64,000 nt of DNA from Tetradesmus obliquus (taxonomy: Eukaryota; Chlorophyta; Chlorophyceae; Sphaeropleales; Scenedesmaceae), in assembly GCA_030272155.1 (NCBI GenBank), contig CP126207.1, positions 186,001 through 250,000 of the forward strand, read 5' to 3'. The position numbers and the translations under genes are program-made. The notes under the pieces are model-generated. The model was given only the letters and a program-made list of their open reading frames with translations. It searched no databases and had not been told where the DNA came from. Below, in pieces: positions 22,281 to 34,656 of the stretch. Each line of letters starts with the position of its first letter. Within the stretch, counting starts at the first letter, position 1.

Positions 22281-24029
22281 AAGGTCAGGCATACCTAATT
22301 ACAGGGGGTGTACCCCAACGCTGTTTTCTTGCGGCACCACCCCCCTGACTGCCCACTACCTGACACTGACGCTGCCACTGGCTTCCCCAAGTGGGTCCAG
22401 CAGGCAGGGTTTAGGGTTCAATATGTTTGACTCAGTAGGGTTCAGGAGTCACAGCCTGGCCTAACCCGGTTGTGTCTGGGGTTGTTTGTCGGCAGGGTTC
22501 ACAGCGCACAAAGGATGTGGGGCAGCTTGAAGCATAGCTGAGTGCTCAGTTTAAATGCTGAGCTGGGTTGTAATTGTGTGGCCAGATGTCAGTGCAGCGT
22601 AGTTGTGGGAGGAGCTGCAACAGATGCGGGGCTGCATTGCGCGCTATATACTGCTGGTGTGTGTGGTTGTTGAGCTGGCTGGTGCATGCAAGTTTGTGAG
22701 CATGCAGCTGTCACAAATGCAGGAATTTTCATGCCTGTGAGTTGTCGGTGAGTTGCCTGTTGGTGCATGCACTCACATGCCGGTGAGTTGCCTGTTGGTG
22801 CATGCACTCACATGCCTGTGAGTTGCCTGTTGGTGCATGCCTGTCTGTAAGCATGCATGCATGCCTGTGTGTTGTTTGGCTGTTGCTGCATGTCGCAGGT
22901 GCAACCGGGAATGTGCCGCCCTTCAATCCGTGTGGCATGCATTCAGCAAGCAGACGCTTTAGCTGCTTCTTTCTAGGGCTGCATCGCGTACTGTTTACTT
23001 CTGGTGTGTTTGTTTGTTCACAGCCATGCACCTGTTGTTTGCCAGTCGCTGCATGCCAACATGTGCCAGGTGTGGCAGCGGTGTGAGTGTGCCACTGCTA
23101 AGTCTGCGTACGCATGCTGTCAGCAGGTGCAAGCAGATGCTGTAGCTGCTTCCCTGATGGTGCTGATGCATTCAGCAAGCAGACTCTGTAGCTGCTTCTG
23201 TGATGGTGCTGATGCATTCAGCAAGCAGACACTGTAGCTGCTTCCGTAATGGTGCTCAGAAGTTGCATGCCCCCAACAATGCATACTGTAGAGTAGTATC
23301 AGGTGCGCAGAGTTGCTTAGTTGTACCCTGTAGGTGGCATGTGTAGGTGTTGTGTAGCCGTCAGTGACAGGCGTTTGATGTAGCTGTTACTGTTACTAAC
23401 AGTCTTTCATCTTTGTGTACCTCACGTCGACTTCAGAACTTCACGGCGGGAGTGCTTCAGGTCGTTTGTGTTGTCCCTGTTTGCGGTAGCTGTGTGTGTT
23501 TGTGTGTGTGATCGCCCCGCGCCAACTGCCTTGGCTATCGCCTGCACCTGCAGTTGCTACTAGCAGGTGTTTCTGTAGTGTAGATGTTGACAACACTGCT
23601 GCACCCTGCATACCTCACGTCACTGCTAGAACGTGATTTGAGGCGTTTAAATCTTCGATGTTGTGCTTGTTGGCAGTTGCGCTTTGTGTATGTTGTGCCG
23701 CGCCATATGCCTGTATGTCAGTCCCCAAACATATACAGCATCAAGACTGGCCAGCTGTACGTACGTCTGTGTGTGGTTGTGCGTTGATGAACAATGTATG
23801 CTTGCTGACATCCCATCCTGCATCGTTACCATGTGATGTGCTAGCCTTAAGGCTAGCGCGTTGTGTTGTGTGTATGTTTTCAGAGATGCGGGACACTTTT
23901 CCTTGTCCAGTGCCTCTCTGCTGTGTCCCTTTCTCGGCAGTGAACCCTTGTCGCGCATGACAGCCGGCATGTCATTTTGACACTGCGTCGGTGTGGTTAC
24001 TAGGCCCCTTTCACCTGAAGGGTTGTGAC

Positions 24030-24790
24030 AACACCCTGAGGATTGAGCGCCCTGCTGGCCATGACAGCTTGCTGCATCGTCCCTTGTTGCATTTTTGGAG
24101 GGCGGCAGCTGCTCAGCAAGGCAGGCAACCAGCCAGCAGGCCAGGCGGAGGCTCCTGAGGATGGAGCGCCCTGCTGGCCATGACAGCTAGCTTGTTGCAT
24201 CGCCCGACTTTGTACGCGGCCTGAACACTGAGCCATATGATGGAGGGTTATGGGGGCGGCAGCTGCTCACAACTCGACCAGCCAGCCTGCAGGCCAGGCA
24301 GCTGCTCCTGAAGATTTGAGCGCCCTGCTGGCCATGACAGCTTGTTGCATCGCCCGACTTTTTACGTGGCCGGAACACTGGGCCATACGCTGGAGGGTTA
24401 TGGGGGCGGCAGCTGCTCACAAGTCGGCCAGCCAGCCAACAGGCGGCTCCTGAGGATGGAGCGCGTTGCTGGCCATGTATGATTCAGGGCCGGGCTGCAG
24501 CTGCTCAGGCAAGTCAGCCAGCAGGGGTTTTGCTGCAGCCAACACAAGGCAACCAGCATGTCAGGCAGTGGCTCCTGGAGATTGAACGCGCTGTTGGCCC
24601 TATGCTGGAAGGATGTCACCTGCCTGTGTTTGCAGCCAGCAGGGAACAGAGACAACAGCTCCTGAAGATCGAACGCCCTGCCGGCCACCTATGATTCAGG
24701 GGTCTGGCTGCAGCCAGCACAAGGCAGCTAGCCAGCATGGCAGGCAGCAGCTCCTGGAGATTGAGCGCCCGCTACATACATCGCTGTCTT
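24030..24790. repeat. Tandem repeat, about 120-160 bp units
   Basis: At least five diverged units share gagcgccctgctggcc, gttgcatcgcccgac and ggcggcagctgctcac. The unit length varies, so period drift and internal deletions are likely. No coding signal is seen. Confidence 0.75.
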
Positions 24791-25748
24791 GGGAAATCCA
24801 CGGGCATCTGTTCTGTGTTTGAGGTGCCGAATTCGCACACTGTCTTGGATCTGCTGTGTGTTGTGTGTGCAGCGCACTGCTGCGCAGCATCAGCTGGGAA
24901 AGGCTGCAGTACATACAGTGCTGGCCTGAAAACTTACCGGACAGGCCATCTGTTCTGTGTTTGAGGTGCCGAATTCACGCAGCCAAGTGGGAACATTGCC
25001 TGCGAGAAAGTTGCTCCTTGCTGTTTTGGCCTGCAGCAGTGTGTTGGTGAGCAGCCAGAAGACAACAGTAGGTTGTAGGCAGTGGGTAGTTTGCTAGGCT
25101 GTTCCAGTGTTGGGGTGTGGGTGCAGCAGCAATTGGCACTGCAGGACACATGTGCCATATTTGCGGCTCCGTTTGCAGATGTGATAGGTAGACTAGGTGA
25201 AGGTAGTCTTGCTTGATGTTGCATATGGTGATCTTATTGGTACCTGCGCCTGCATTACGTGGAGGGTGCGCCGTGTGTCTTGTGCTGCTTGTATTGGGGG
25301 CAGTCACTGAATATTGAAATATTCAGGCATTCCAAGTGATTGCGAAGCTGCAACTTGCTGTAAGCTTGCCCGCAGCTGCAGGCGACGGGTCACGGTGCTG
25401 AGTAGCACACTGGCAGTTGATTGCCATGCGCATTCCGCGCTGCTGCAGCTGCTGGAGCTGCTGCTGCTGCTGCTGGTGCTGCTGTTGCAGCTGCTGCTGC
25501 TGCTGGAGCTGCTGCAGCTGCTGCTGCAGCTGTGGCAGCTTCTCAGCACAATGGGGAACAGCACATGGCTCTACACACACACGAGAGTATGTGTGCCGTG
25601 CTTTGGTAGGGTCTCATGATTGAGTATTCATTGTTCTGATAGATTGGTGTATGATGGTGAGGCCGCTGTTGCTGTCGTCTGCTGCTGATGATGATGATGA
25701 TGTTGAGGCTGGTGCTGCTGTCGTCTGAAGATTCTTGGCATCTCACTC

Positions 25749-25929
25749 GGGGGGGGGGGGGGGGGGGCTCTGATTTTGAAGATGGGTAGTAACATGGTAA
25801 TGATGATGATCCTGTGACCACAGCTGAAGTGAAGGCCAGACAAATTGAAGGCAGTCACTGTAGTGATGATGGTTCAGGGGGAAAAGGCAGGGTCATCACA
25901 ATTATCCTCCCTCCCCCCCCCCCCCCCCC
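25749..25929. repeat. Facing homopolymers G19 and C17
   Basis: A run of 19 G (25749-25767) and a run of 17 C (25913-25929) lie 145 bp apart. On one strand they are complementary and could fold back; each could also form quadruplex or i-motif structures. The exact run lengths may be assembly-limited. Confidence 0.85.
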
Positions 25930-25973
25930 TGCACACACACATACACACATACCCCACCCACCTGCCCACAACC

Positions 25974-26088
25974 CTAGGCAGGGGTACTAGCCAGACAAAG
26001 TTACAAGAGTAACCTCGCCCGTTGGCGAGCCAATGGCAGGCTCATTGGGCAGAGATAAAAAAGCAACCCAAACAGGTCCCTTGAAAGC
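25974..26088 (-). repeat. Dispersed repeat R1, copy 1
   Basis: A roughly 115-bp element that is the reverse complement of 33557-33670, with mismatches scattered. Shared words include ctctgcccaatgagcct, aggttactcttgt and ggctagtacccctgcc. A shorter third copy lies at 8772-8806. It is a likely remnant of a dispersed mobile element; no coding capacity is visible. Confidence 0.8.
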
Positions 26089-26469
26089 AGATAAACTGCC
26101 AGAGCAATTCCGATTCATGATGAAGCCACCGACTGTAAAGAAAGTTGCCGATTCATACATTACAAGCGTTTAAGCACAATGCAACATCATGCGTACTCGC
26201 ATCGCTAGGTGTCCCCCAGGCCACCATGGCTGCAGCACCTCAGATGTCAAGATGCTCCTGCTTCTGATGCCGAACCCGTCACAGATACTTTGATACTACC
26301 CTGCAGCAACAAATGATCTTGCCAGATCGTACTGTAGATGCTGACTCAGCACCTTGCCAGCTTCACAGCTGGAGCCCCCAGCCCACCAAAACACAGCTAC
26401 TGCTGCACATACATTGCACAACCTGGCACTTGCACGCCAGCATGCATGCAACCCAGCTGTTAACATGAA

Positions 26470-26545
26470 TGCCAGTTGCCAGTCACCAAAGTAGGGCCAC
26501 AGGCCCACCCACGAAGGAGCCAGACAAGGCTCATGGCGTTTACAA
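26470..26545 (+). repeat. Dispersed repeat R2, copy 1
   Basis: About 70 bp shared in direct orientation with 36142-36208, including gtagggccacaggccc and ggagccagacaaggctcatg. Flanking similarity fades quickly. Confidence 0.8.
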
Positions 26546-26670
26546 TACAACTATGCTACACTACATTACGCACACAGTGACGTGCCTCACCACCTGGCAA
26601 TTTGCGGCCGTGTCACATCACTTTGAGCAGGGGTCTTCACCTATTAGTAAACTACTCACCGGCGCACTCC

Positions 26671-26713
26671 TGCTGCTGCTGCTGCTGCCACCTCCGCTGC
26701 TGCCGCTGCGACC

Positions 26714-26774
<61 letters not shown>

Positions 26775-26830
26775 CCTCCGCTGCTGCTGCGACCTCCGCT
26801 GCTGCTGCCACCTCCGCTGCTGCTGCGACC

Positions 26831-26873
<43 letters not shown>

Positions 26874-26911
26874 CCTCCGCTGCTGCTGCCACCTCCGCTG
26901 CTGCTGCGACC

Positions 26912-26957
<46 letters not shown>

Positions 26958-26977
26958 CCTCCGCTGCTGCTACGACC

Positions 26978-27011
<34 letters not shown>

Positions 27012-27105
27012 CCTCCGCTGCTGCTGCTGCTACCTCCGCTGCTGCTGCTGCTGCTACCTCTGCTGCTGCTGCTGCTGCTGCTGCTGCCGCTGCTGCTTCA
27101 GCCAC
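26671..27105. repeat. Compound (CTG)n array with CTCCGCTG/CACCTC interruptions
   Basis: Over 400 bp of CTG runs is broken by short units such as ccacctccgctg and cgacctccgctg. Read through, it gives poly-Leu, poly-Cys or poly-Ala depending on frame and strand, which explains the long frames crossing it. It follows the GH79 3' end and its echoes, so it could lie in a long 3' UTR or beyond it. Confidence 0.9.
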
Positions 27106-27287
27106 TGCCGGCGGCTAGTGTGCGCAGGGGCAAGTGCTCCTTCGCCAGCGGCAGCCGCACAAGCGCCGCTTGTTATGCTGCCGCTGCTGCTGCTGCTGTT
27201 GCTGCTGTCCAGCCTCTGCCGGCTGCTTGTGTGCGCAGCGCCGCCTGTTCTTTCGCCACCAGTGATCGCACAAGCAACGCTAGTCAA

Positions 27288-27331
<44 letters not shown>

Positions 27332-27502
27332 GTAGCCGCTGCTAGCGGCTGTTGTGCAAAGCGCCGCCTGTTCTTTTGCCAACACTCTCCATACCAGCGC
27401 TGCACTGCCTGCAGGCAATGGAAGAGTCTGCATCTGCCCGCCGTGAACAGTGGCATGTCATTGCATGTTGTGCTTGCCACGCGCTGCCGCCACTTGAGGC
27501 TG

Positions 27503-27566
<64 letters not shown>

Positions 27567-27569
27567 ACT
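27106..27569 (-). repeat. Echoes of the GH79 3' end, separated by CTG tracts
   Basis: The last ~60 nt of the GH79 coding sequence (LAKEQ...RTPAAGSG-stop region) recurs at about 27340-27400, 27205-27290 and 27100-27180. Each copy is separated from the next by a (CTG)n tract (27296-27330, 27504-27566 and others). The copies are past the stop codon and diverge with distance. The alternation of copy and CTG tract implies repeated duplication of a copy-plus-tract unit. Confidence 0.75.
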
Positions 27570-30500
27570 TTAGCCGCTGCCGGCTGCTGGCGTGCGCAGA
27601 GCTGCTTGCTCTTTCGCCAGTGGTAGCCGCACCAGCGCCGCACTACCGGCTGGCACCTGCACCGTCAGCATCTGGCCACCCTTGGCGTTCTTAGACACCT
27701 TTGCAACCTCAATCCTTCTCTCGCCGCTCTTTGCGCCTCCCAGTCCATAGCTCACGCCCGCAACAGTAATGCCGGAAGTTGCGGAGAGCGGGTTGGGCCC
27801 TGCTGCCGTCATGCGGATGACGGACGCCTCTGAGGCGTAACCCGAGGGGCGGTTCACCCACAGAACCGCGGAGGCGGCGCGGCTTGCATCCTTGTTGATG
27901 ACCACCCACCTGCGTACGGCGTACGGCACAGAAGGAACAGGAGCAACACAGCAGGTGTAGCTGAGTTCGGCGATGCATGAAGCGAGTCGTGTTCCGCTGC
28001 TACTGTACTAACAATCCCGACTGCCGCGGCCCTCCGCACCTGAGCTCGCGGGGTTTGCACATCTTGCAGCGCCCACACCTTGAGGAATTTGCTGTTCTTG
28101 ACGTCACTCGCGTGTGTCACTTGCCTACGAGCCGCCCCACATAGCCATCAAACCGTTGGCCACAATAGGAGAACTGCTTTGTAAACAAAGTAACAGCGTA
28201 ATTCAGCGCGCACCTGAGCTCGCCGGTTTGCACATCTTGCAGCGCCCACACTTTCAGGAACTTGCTGTTGTTGGCGTCACTCGCGTGTGTAACTTGCGTG
28301 CCCATCAGTCTGCTGCCGCCCCGCACAGCCATCTGGAAGAGCAGCATGCCGAAGAAAGGAGGCCGCAGCTGCGGCAGCGCCAGGCGGCCGTTGTCGTACC
28401 TACATTGGAAAGCACATGGCAGCAATACGCACTGCAGTTCAGCATGTGACCTACATAAAGTATGATGAGGTTGTAGCAGCACGTCGGAGGAACGCGGCCG
28501 CAGCTGCGGCAGCGCCAGGCGGCCGTTGTCGTATGTGAAGCAGCAACAGTAGGCACCGCAGGCACACTGCCGGGCGGTTGTTGATGTATGCAAGATGTTG
28601 ACGGCTGGCAAGCTGTCACGGAAACTGGTCGTCACCGGCACTCAACAGCGGATGATGGCCGCGTACAAGTTCTGCCCTGGTGGAAGTTAGCGCCGACTCT
28701 GCCACCGCCCACAGCGCAGCAGCAAACACTCCTGGTAATCCCACCCACCCCCCTGGTGACACCACGCCCCCCTGGCGACACCACGCCCTCCTGGTGACAC
28801 CACGCCCCCCTGGTGACACCACGCCCCCCTGGTGACACCACGCCCTCTGCAACACCCCTGATGTCCCGCGAACCAGTTTGGCGACACTGGAACACTCCTG
28901 GTGACATAACACCTCCATCACCACTCACCAGCGGATGATGGCTGCATACAAGTTCTGCCCTGCGCCCTGGTGGAAGTTCACGCCGACGCCGCCTGCAGCC
29001 GCCACCTCCAGTGACGCGTCCAGCGTCCACAGCGCGGCAGCAAACACATTGGACACGCCGTCACGGCCGCTGTTGCTGATGGTGTTCATTTCGGCAACGC
29101 GCAACGGCTTGCCGTACCTGCATGCAGCACACAGGCGCGGTGCATGTATGATGATGTATTTGAAAAGTTGAACTGTCACCAGCGTGTTGAGTGACGGCTG
29201 TTGCTGATGGTGTTCATGCGCAGTGTGTCACTCACACTTGCTCGCTGACGCGCACGATCTCGTGCAGCTTTGACACCTCCTGGCGGCTGGCCACCTCGTC
29301 CAGCAGCGTCACCGGTGACGCCAACATGCCAGCCGACCGCTGGTTACACCGGCATGCACACTGGCTCCGAGTTACACGTGCGTATCTGGCGACTCATGCT
29401 GACACCAAAACCAAGCACTCATCGCTGGATCAAAACCCAAAGGCGCCTGAAGCCACTCACACTTGCTCGCTGACGCGCACGATCTCTTTCAGGTTGGTCA
29501 TTTCTTTGCGGATGGGCACCTCGTCCAGCAGCGTCACCGGCGTGTTGAACGTCTCGCTGGTGGCCTTGTACCAATGCACTGACGTCATCTCCACCCACTT
29601 GCCGTTGGTCCTGAAAGTGCAGAAGTTACACACATGTAATATATGTCACTGCATTTGTGGCGTGTTGAACGTCTCGCTGGTGGCCTTGTACCAGTGCACG
29701 GAGGTCATCTCCACCCACTTGCCGTTGGTCCTGCGGAGTTACACACAGCAAGCAGTTGTGCACAGGTGCACAAATCAGTGGCGTCACTGCATTGGTGGGG
29801 GTGAGTCATGGCAGCACTGTTGTACCAATGCACGGAGCTCATCTCCACCCACTTGCCGTTGGTCCTGCAAAATGAGTTTCACACAGCAGGCAGCCATACA
29901 GCAGGGAGTTACATACAACATACACACTGCACACACGTCAGTGGTGTCACCGCGGAGCTGTGACACACACCGACCTAAATACAGGTGCAGCAACATGCTG
30001 CACATGCTCGCTGGGCATGCAAACTGCACTGGCACACAACAGGACACGCCACAGGTCTTGGCACCATGTGACGGTTGACAGAGGTGTATCAACGTGTCAT
30101 GTCACTCACTTGTGAACCCAATCCATGGTTGTGTTGTGCAGGGCGAGGTGGAGGTGGCCCCACACGGGTCTTCATGCATTGTGCAACACTTGTACTAATA
30201 ACAAGCATGTAACAACATTGTAACAGCGTCACTCACTTGAGGAACCAGTCCATGGTTGTGTTGCGCAGGTTGAGGTGGCCCCACACCGGCCCGGTGAACT
30301 GGCCATACTCGCAGCTGCTTGGACCGTTCCTGCGTTACATAACATGACAAAATAACAAATGTCATAACACATTGTGTTGTTTGTACATTCTGGTGGTGTT
30401 GTGCAGGTTAATGCCTCAGCCATCGCGTACCACTTGTTGTGGAAGCAGCAGTTGATGTAACCAATCACGCTGGCCAAGAAGAGGAAGCAGGCCAGCAGCC

Positions 30501-31030
30501 TCACTCTACTTCACCATACCCATTCTCACTCTTATATCACCGCCCTCACTCTTTCCCCTCACTCTTTCTCCCTCACCTGCAGGACAGCGCCTCAGCCATG
30601 GCGTACCACTCGGTGTGGAAGCAGCAGCTGATGTAATCGTTGAAGCTGGCCATCAGCCTCACTCTTCCTCAACACACCCATTCTCACTCTCACGTCACCA
30701 GCCTCACTCTTTCCCCTCACTCTTTCTCCCTCACCTGCAGGACAGCGCCTCAGCCATGGCATACCACGGGGTGTGGAAGCAGCAGCCGAGGTAGTCGTTG
30801 AAGCCGACCACCAGCCTCACTCTTCCTCGACACACCCATCCTCACTCTTATATCACCAGCATCACTCTTTCCCTCGCTCTTTCTCCCTCACCTGCAGGAC
30901 AGCGCCTCAGCCATGGCGTACCACTCGGTGTGGAAGCAGCAGCTGAGGTAGTCAGTGGTGCCGTTCCAGCCTGCCACAAGCTTGGTGCCGTTCCAGTGCG
31001 TGGAAGGCTTGTTGAAGTAATAGTCGGGCT

Positions 31031-31069
<39 letters not shown>

Positions 31070-31074
31070 GCGGC

Positions 31075-31118
<44 letters not shown>

Positions 31119-31769
31119 AAGAAAGTCAACTTGGTGCAGTTCCAGCGCGTGGACGGCTTGCTGAAGTAATAGTCGGGCTGCAGCAGCAGCAGCGGCGAAA
31201 AGAAGGTCAGGTTGGTGCAGTTCCAGTGCGTAAACGGCCTGTTAAACTAAAAGTTCGGCTGCGGTAGCAGCAGCAGCAGGCAGCAGCAGCTTTGACAAAA
31301 AGTTCAGACCCAACCTCAGAACCCTGATCATGTTGAGTTCCCTCACTCCAGGCAACTTGCACACAATTCAACGGCCTCAGCAGACAACCAACATCAACAT
31401 CATTGCACTGATACAAGAAGACCCACTTGAACCCTTGATCCCCAACCTGTCCAGCAAACCTTAGGCATGTTTGTACGGCTGACAGCGCCACGCAAGAGAC
31501 AACAACCCCAAACGAAGCAATCTACCCCGGCAGCGCACCTCGTTTCCAATCTCGAAGCTGATGATTGAGCTTGCTGGCAGCCCGGCTTTTGCTGCATCCA
31601 TCTGCTTCCTTGCCAGCGCAACATCATTGAGGACAAGGTTGAGGCCCAAGATGTACGTCATGCCTGTCGCTGCATGCAGCTTGGAAAGGGGGCCCCACAC
31701 TTCAGGGCCCGGCACTGTGGTGAGCTTGTCGGTGCTGCCACCGCCAACGCGCAGCACGAGCGGACCTGT

Positions 31770-31812
<43 letters not shown>

Positions 31813-32218
31813 GAGACAGGGGCCCACACTTCTGGACCTGGCAATAATTGCCTGGTGCGCCTGTAACCTTAGATGCGCATATGTACTGCTGCTGCTGCCG
31901 CCAACCTGCTGGTTCTGGTGGCTGGGGTGCATACGGTGGGCTGCGCCTGCTGAGCTGCAGCTGTTCGTGTCTGCAAAACCCTTCTGCGACATGAATTTGG
32001 AACAGAAAGGTAGTTTCGACTGGTTGCAAGCTACTTGATGTTCAGTTCAAATGGTCCTACTGGTTCGTGTCTGCAAATCCCTTCTGCGACATGCAGTGCA
32101 CCTGCTTCAGACTCCGGTGCTGCATCATGGACGCTGCTGCTGCTGCCGCCACGAATCTGTTTGCATTAGCCAGCTGCGTCAGTGCAGACGGCTTCAGACG
32201 CAGCTGCTGCTTGATCAA

Positions 32219-32251
<33 letters not shown>

Positions 32252-32385
32252 GCTGCTGCTGCTGCTGCTTATAATTTGTTTGCAACAGGTATCTGAGAGC
32301 CTCCTGCTGCCCGCAGCTGCCATCGTGTTTGCCGCTCGGGCCACACTTATCTGACGTGGCTGGTAAGAGTCTCAATCGCCACTGC

Positions 32386-32434
<49 letters not shown>

Positions 32435-32516
32435 GGTGAATGTGGTGAGTCCGTTTGAGCATCTGAGCCAGTCGACTGCAGCAGCTTGACAACGTCCATG
32501 TACTGAGGGACCAGCA

Positions 32517-32585
<69 letters not shown>

Positions 32586-32671
32586 TGTTAGGTGTTCATG
32601 TATCAAGGCCTAGTGTGCACCTGAGTCGGAGGACTGCAGCAGTTTGATAAGGTCCTTGTACTGAGTATCAG

Positions 32672-32729
<58 letters not shown>

Positions 32730-33172
32730 CTAGTTGTTCTATCTGAGCCCTAGTGCCCACCTGAGCCAAAGGACTGCAGCAGCTTGATGATGTCCATGTA
32801 CTGAGGAATGGTGTAGAGCTCCTCTACGTACGGCCATTCGTGACTGAAGCCCATAAACGACTGCGGAATAGTCTTGCCCGGGCTATCTATGTCCAGCATG
32901 GTCACTGTGGTGAAGGCGGGAGCCTGCTGCTGCTGTGCCAGACCTGCGGTGCCAAGGCGGGAGTTTGAAATTTGAAAGGATTTTAAATCGTAAGATGTAA
33001 GATTTGAATTTGATGCAGCGGAGGCTGCGAGCATGGGGAGCTCGCAGCAGCAGAGGAGAGGTGAGGGATGGTGGTTAGCCGGAGGTCCTTCGTTCGCACC
33101 TGCTGATGCTGCTGCAAGACCGAGTAGCAATATGAGACATAATCTATTATTGTGCTGCTGTTTTCGCGCCAT
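27570..33172 (-). CDS. GH79 family heparanase-like glycosidase, secreted
   Basis: Endo-/exo-glucuronidase-type hydrolase (GH79, clan GH-A), expected in the secretory pathway or cell wall. Nine exons: 33172-33100, 32943-32761, 31765-31539, 31028-30892, 30329-30237, 29610-29461, 29117-28929, 28399-28214 and 27909-27570. The phases all agree and give 525 aa, normal for the family. A signal peptide (LCLILLLGLAAASA) follows Met1. LVLRVGGGSTDKL and SFEIGNEPDYYFN carry the acid/base Glu; RVAEMNTISNSGRDG carries the likely nucleophile Glu; ALWTLDASLEVAAAGGVGVNF is the adjacent strand-helix region. The C-terminal exon is the small beta domain (VVINKDASRAASAVLWV). Substrate cannot be told from sequence. 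Nearly every intron contains partial exon copies. Confidence 0.88.
28745..28855. repeat. Short tandem repeat in GH79 intron 7
   Basis: About six units of 17-18 bp related to cccctggtgacaccacg lie between exon 7 and its echo. Confidence 0.85.
31029..31120 (-). repeat. CTG tract at the GH79 exon-4 acceptor
   Basis: In transcript orientation the tract reads (CTG)n ending in the CAG of the 3' splice site, interrupted by GGCGGC. Other CTG/CAG tracts in this gene lie near 31769-31808, 32220-32270, 32382-32431, 32518-32580 and 32673-32725. Confidence 0.85.
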
Positions 33173-33556
33173 GCTGTCGCTTTTCGTATCGAGTCACCAC
33201 GGCTCACACACACCCGGTCACTCGAGAGCAGACACAGATGGTATGGATCGATTAATGCCACTGATGGATCATGAACAACACATTACTGCTACAATCATGG
33301 CCTGTTGGTGGCAGAACGCAGCTTGTCACTGCTACTGTCAGTGTCACCCAGCCTGACAAACTTTGAAAGCCCCCTGCACCCTGCCACCTGCAGGCGTTTG
33401 CTGCTGAACAATACAGTGCAGACTTTGCATGTTGTCATGGTTGTGAGATGGCTTGGTTGTAAATGTACGGGTTTGGTCGCAGCAAAGCGGTAACCATTGT
33501 CAGTATCGACATCGGCAACATACCCTGCCTTTGCCTGATGGGTAGGTAGTTTCTTT

Positions 33557-33670
33557 CCTTTCAAAGGACCGGTCAGGGTTGCTTTTTTTCTCTGCCCAAT
33601 GAGCCTGTCATTGACTTCCGAACGGGCAAGGTTACTCTTGTGACTCGTCCGGCTAGTACCCCTGCCCAGG
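33557..33670 (+). repeat. Dispersed repeat R1, copy 2
   Basis: Inverted partner of 25974-26088. It lies about 385 bp upstream of the GH79 start codon, so the two R1 copies bracket the GH79 gene in opposite orientations. Confidence 0.8.
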
Positions 33671-34656
33671 GCCCAACTCTGCAAGTCAATCAGTAAATTG
33701 GCCTGGTGTGCTGTTACAATAGGGAGACAGCACCCAACAGGAATCTGGTACTATTAACGAGGCTATACCGTCAAAGAAACAGGCCGGCAGGTGGCCACAC
33801 TTCAGGTCACTACAACATCTGCCCAGCTGCAGATAAGGTGATGAAGTGTACATGAAGTATGAGTGCACAGCTGCGGCACTCAGCAACAATGGTCGTGTGG
33901 GAACACAACAACACCAACAACAACCAAATAGCAATCGCACAACGTTGCACTCGCAGCTATACCTCCGGGAGTTGTGTACAGTGGTGCATGTTGCTGCTGT
34001 GCATATTGCTGCTGTCAGCGCCAGCACACCTCACAGTGTACAACCATCAGTTGCTGCGCACCACCACATCACGATTGCTTCAAGCAAGTTATAAGATGTA
34101 TGCTGCATGCTGCTTGTTCACAGAGAGTTTGCATATAGCATGTAAGCAAGTAGACATCCTGAGCGCTTGCGATCGAAATGTGCGTCGAAATCATCTGCTG
34201 CTTGTATTAAAGGGGTCCGCCTGTCTCCTGTAATCTTCAGTGCAATGGACGTGTGCCGCTCTTGCAGTTCATGTAGCATGTGTTGCAGAGGTCACCCTGC
34301 AACAGCACAGCACCACCAGAACAGAGCAGCCGCCTTCAGGACCTTAAGATATGTATTACTACTGCACGAATCGCAAGCTGCAGCCAAGCGCTAAGCGCAC
34401 CCAATCACCAACATGGCACTGTCCACACGGCATTGAACACCAGCCACCTGCTTGGCATGCTCTGCTGCAAGATGGCTGGGAGTACATTTGCTGCAGCATG
34501 CTGCTTGGTAAATGTTGATCTACCTGTGTGCTTGGCCCACCAACGAGTAGCTTCTTCGCCGAGTTGTTGAGTTGAGATGAGGCTGGTTCTTGAGCACAAT
34601 GCAGTGACGGCTGCTGTTCTGCCTGATAGAGCCTGCAGCACACAACCCACAACACA

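Larger units (their letters stand above)
28038..32660 (-). repeat. Exon echoes in GH79 introns
   Basis: Copies of the exon-2 end lie at about 32620-32660 and 32447-32515. Copies around the exon-4 start lie at about 31140-31190, and of its end near 30750-30790, 30590-30640 and 30400-30450. An exon-5 end copy is at about 30110-30165. Exon-6 start copies are at about 29817-29867 and 29661-29731, and its end at about 29231-29312. An exon-7 end copy is at about 28634-28730, an exon-8 start copy at about 28483-28550, and its end at about 28038-28118. Most keep the splice-site dinucleotide of the original. Confidence 0.8.

Noticed and set aside
26469-27335. A 288-codon plus-strand frame rich in Leu and Pro
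   Set aside because: It is a read-through of the compound CTG array; the same DNA is open in other frames and on the other strand, and it overlaps the GH79 3' echoes.
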